Below, in pieces: positions 54,178 to 55,784 of a stretch of 55,784 nucleotides of DNA (the stretch's first letter is position 1; every line of letters begins with the position of its first letter). The position numbers and the translations under genes are program-made. Where the stretch lies: positions 1 through 55,784 of the forward strand of contig JACQOF010000029.1 in assembly GCA_016202645.1 (NCBI GenBank). The letters are read 5' to 3'. Source of the DNA: a bacterium (GTDB lineage: Bacteria > Lindowbacteria > 2-12-FULL-62-27). The notes below the pieces were generated by a model, which was not told where the DNA came from, did no database searches, and saw nothing but the letters and a program-made list of their open reading frames with translations.

Positions 54178-54961
54178 TCCGGAAGCCGCCCGTGCCCCGA
54201 GAGCGTGGCCGCAACCCGGCGCACCGGGGCGAACTCCCTGTCCGAGACCGCGCCGAAAGGATGCGGCGACCCGGTGCGCGCGTCCGGCGCGAGGAGCGCG
54301 GCGCGGATTCGCTCCGCCAGGGCGGGCTCGCGTGCGAGGAAGGATCGGGAGAAGGCGACGCACCAGTTCGGAAGGAGCGGCGTCTCGGCGAGGATGCGCA
54401 CGCGCGCGCGTTCCCCCGCCGGGACGTGGTCGGCATACGCCTGCGGGTAGGTGAAACCGGCGTCGTACCGCCCCTCCTTCAGGTGGATCAGGACGTTGAC
54501 GTGCGACCCGACGCCCGTGAAAGAGGCGAAGTCGTTGAACGGATTGATGCCGGCATCGAGGCACATCGCGAGCGGATAGAGGTATCCCGAGGCGGAGTGG
54601 AGATCCACATACGCCACACGGCGGCCACGAAGATCCGCAAGCGTTCGGATATCGGGAGCGGCGGCGACGACGAGACCGCGGTACGCGGTCGAATCATCCT
54701 GAATCGGCCCCGCGACAGGCTCGACCCCGGCCTCCTGCCGGGCGCGGACGTAGTCGAAGGGCGCGAGGTCGACGATGTCGTACGCGTTCTCGCGCACACG
54801 CGCATGGAAAACCTGAGGATCTCCCAGAACCCGGATTCGGACGCGGAGGTATGGCTCGATGCGCCCCCGGCCGGATTCGACGAGATCGGGCCGGGCGAAG
54901 ACCCGCAGCCGACGCCCGCGACGGCGGCCAGGACACAGATGAAAATCGGAAGGCGTTGCAA
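54174..54961 (-). pseudogene. PhnD-like substrate-binding lipoprotein with apparent frameshift near its N-terminus
   Basis: The downstream frame encodes a PhnD/phosphonate-type periplasmic binding protein (ENAYDIVDLAPFDYVRAR, LADLRGRRVAYVDLHSASGY, HVNVLIHLKEGRYDAGFTYP). An N-terminal lipoprotein signal (IFICVLAAVAGVGC) lies in a different frame, starting at TTG 54961. The frames meet at about 54885-54900, where C/G runs (TTCGCCCGGCCCGATC) could hide an indel. The usual first strand of PhnD is mostly missing. It overlaps the cyclase by ATGA. With no ABC permease or ATPase nearby, it more likely serves as a sensor for the cyclase than as a transporter part. Sequencing error is as likely as true decay. 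Confidence 0.6.
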
Positions 54962-55037
54962 AGGGGCCGGCTATATTCTGGACAGCGAGGCGGAATTCAC
55001 CATGGCGCCCAACCGGATTGCTTCCTCCGGGGACATC

Positions 55038-55784
55038 TCAGCGCACAATCGCAAGCTTGTCCACGAGTTTGTCTCCGCCGGATTCGAGGATGTAGATGTA
55101 CACGCCCGAGCCGAGTCTCTGTCCGTGTTTGTTGGCGCAGTCCCACTCGATTTTTTGCGCCGCGGCGTCCGCGGCCAGTTCCTTCACCAGCCTCCCGCCC
55201 ACGTCGAATATTTTGAGTGAGACGACTCCGGTTGCGGTCGGGCCCCATTTGAAGGTCATCATCTGCGTGGTTCCGTCCGGGCCGGGGTTCGGATACACGA
55301 ATGCATTTTCCTTCGACAGCGGCGGCGCAAGAAACGGCGCGACGATTTCGGGCGCGCCGATGGCTAACGTCAGGGAGAAAGGGAGAGAGGGAGAAAGGGA
55401 GAGAGGCAGGGACTCGACCTTGCGCAAATTCACGGGGCCGGCAGGGCCGCCGATCAAATACGCCTCGTACCCAGTCGGCAAATTCGACACATTGTCCCAC
55501 GTGACCGCGACGGGTCCAGCAAGGTCGCTTGCCACGAGAACGTCCCACGACCGGCCCGCCGCTTTCGCGTCGGTGGCGGCCATGGGCTCCGAGAATGACG
55601 CGGCCAGCCATTCTTGGGATTTTGGATTTTGGATTTCGGATTTGGGAATTGAAACCGATAAAGAAGGGCGAACCGCCAGAGTCACCGCACCGCCGGCCGC
55701 GGACGGCGGCTCGTACACAGCCGCAAGCGCCGCCGATTTCGCGTTCGGCATCACCCCCACGTAATTCTGCGCGTCCGTCTTGCC
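55038..55784 (-). CDS. C-terminal part of a large secreted protein with FlgD-like sorting domain (5' end outside window)
   Basis: 249 residues visible; the frame is open to the window edge. Near the end are VYPNPGPDG and VVSLKIFDVGGRLVKELAAD, then WDCANKHGQRLGSGVYIYIL and a KLAIVR finish. This is the FlgD-Ig-like C-terminal domain common to surface proteins of diderms, with features shared with type IX-type C-terminal tails. Upstream, a fibronectin-like segment (VAVTWDNVSNLPTGYEAYLI) is interrupted by two low-complexity stretches encoded by short-word arrays (55371-55412 and 55612-55650). It is presumably exported and anchored or released at the cell surface. The N-terminal function is outside the window. 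Confidence 0.75.
   Translation of the reverse strand, partial: GKTDAQNYVGVMPNAKSAALAAVYEPPSAAGGAVTLAVRPSLSVSIPKSEIQNPKSQEWLAASFSEPMAATDAKAAGRSWDVLVASDLAGPVAVTWDNVSNLPTGYEAYLIGGPAGPVNLRKVESLPLSLSPSLPFSLTLAIGAPEIVAPFLAPPLSKENAFVYPNPGPDGTTQMMTFKWGPTATGVVSLKIFDVGGRLVKELAADAAAQKIEWDCANKHGQRLGSGVYIYILESGGDKLVDKLAIVR
55371..55412. repeat. Purine-rich short-word array inside a coding region
   Basis: AGGGAGAAAGGGAGAGAGGGA-like tandem copies (unit about 8 nt) lie in frame within the secreted protein and give the peptide LPLSLSPSLPFSLTL. It is the same kind of degenerate array as those in intergenic regions, here tolerated in coding sequence. Confidence 0.65.
55612..55650. repeat. GGATTTT-word array inside a coding region
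   Basis: Four to five copies of a TTTGGATT-like word (GGGATTTT, GGATTTT, GGATTTC, GGATTTG) lie in frame in the same secreted protein, encoding the peptide IPKSEIQNPKSQ. The local sequence is far more AT-rich than its surroundings. Confidence 0.65.

Overview
The window is a gene-dense, GC-rich (roughly 60% or more) bacterial chromosome segment. Most genes sit in tight runs with ATGA, TTGA, GTGA or CTGA stop/start overlaps. Markers point to a diderm (YajC/SecDF, several exported or lipid-anchored proteins), menaquinone-using (futalosine route MqnA/MqnC), probably motile (flagellin) and uncultured lineage. DUF501, SpoVG and a YraN-coaX-tyrS-S1 run beside a partial ATP synthase operon suit a deep-branching or candidate-phylum bacterium (deltaproteobacterial, Nitrospirota or Omnitrophota-like). 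I cannot assign a phylum from sequence reading alone.

Layout. 0-2.6 kb (+): end of mqnA, mqnC, rsfS, then a small lipoprotein with its own promoter. 2.6-2.9 kb: nested palindromic repeats. 2.9-12.3 kb (-): tRNA-Gly and rimI, then yajC, a TPR protein, an unknown membrane-anchored protein, secD, secF (with a greatly enlarged periplasmic domain), a phenylacetate-CoA-ligase-like enzyme, a threonine-synthase-like enzyme and a truncated glycosyltransferase. 12.6-16 kb (+): fadI/fadJ-type beta-oxidation pair. 16-18.2 kb (-): a nucleotidyltransferase/partner pair that looks like a toxin-antitoxin module, and an exported EEP-family phosphatase or nuclease. 18.4-20.8 kb (+): exported truncated haemoglobin and a flagellin carrying an internal HExxH metallopeptidase domain. 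20.8-22 kb (-): Gfo/Idh/MocA oxidoreductase.

22-30.9 kb (+): SAM hydrolase-like protein, a 963-residue protein with two cyclic-nucleotide-binding domains, moaC, bioF, bioD, a polytopic membrane protein and bioA, ending in a perfect hairpin repeat. 31-37.6 kb (+): two HD-GYP proteins (the second with its HD motif lost), yraN, coaX, tyrS, an S1-domain protein, DUF501 and upp. 37.6-46 kb (+): atpHAGDC, an exported unknown, a TPR lipoprotein, ispE (apparently with a CTG start) and spoVG. 46-50 kb: FAD oxidoreductase (-), redoxin and a PAS-GAF-PAS protein (+), D-2-hydroxyacid dehydrogenase (-). 50-55.8 kb (-): an 83-bp perfect palindrome forming the 3' end of a GH15 glucoamylase gene, a zinc-ribbon protein, a more GC-rich pair (HAMP adenylate cyclase plus PhnD-like lipoprotein with a disrupted N-terminus), and the C-terminal end of a large secreted protein.

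The most unusual content is (i) the proteolytic flagellin; (ii) palindromic elements whose arms are built of doubled short words and which form the last codons of genes; (iii) the PhnD-like protein/adenylate cyclase pair; and (iv) the long dual-CNBD protein of unknown output. Database searches were not possible, so all family names rest on motif recognition.
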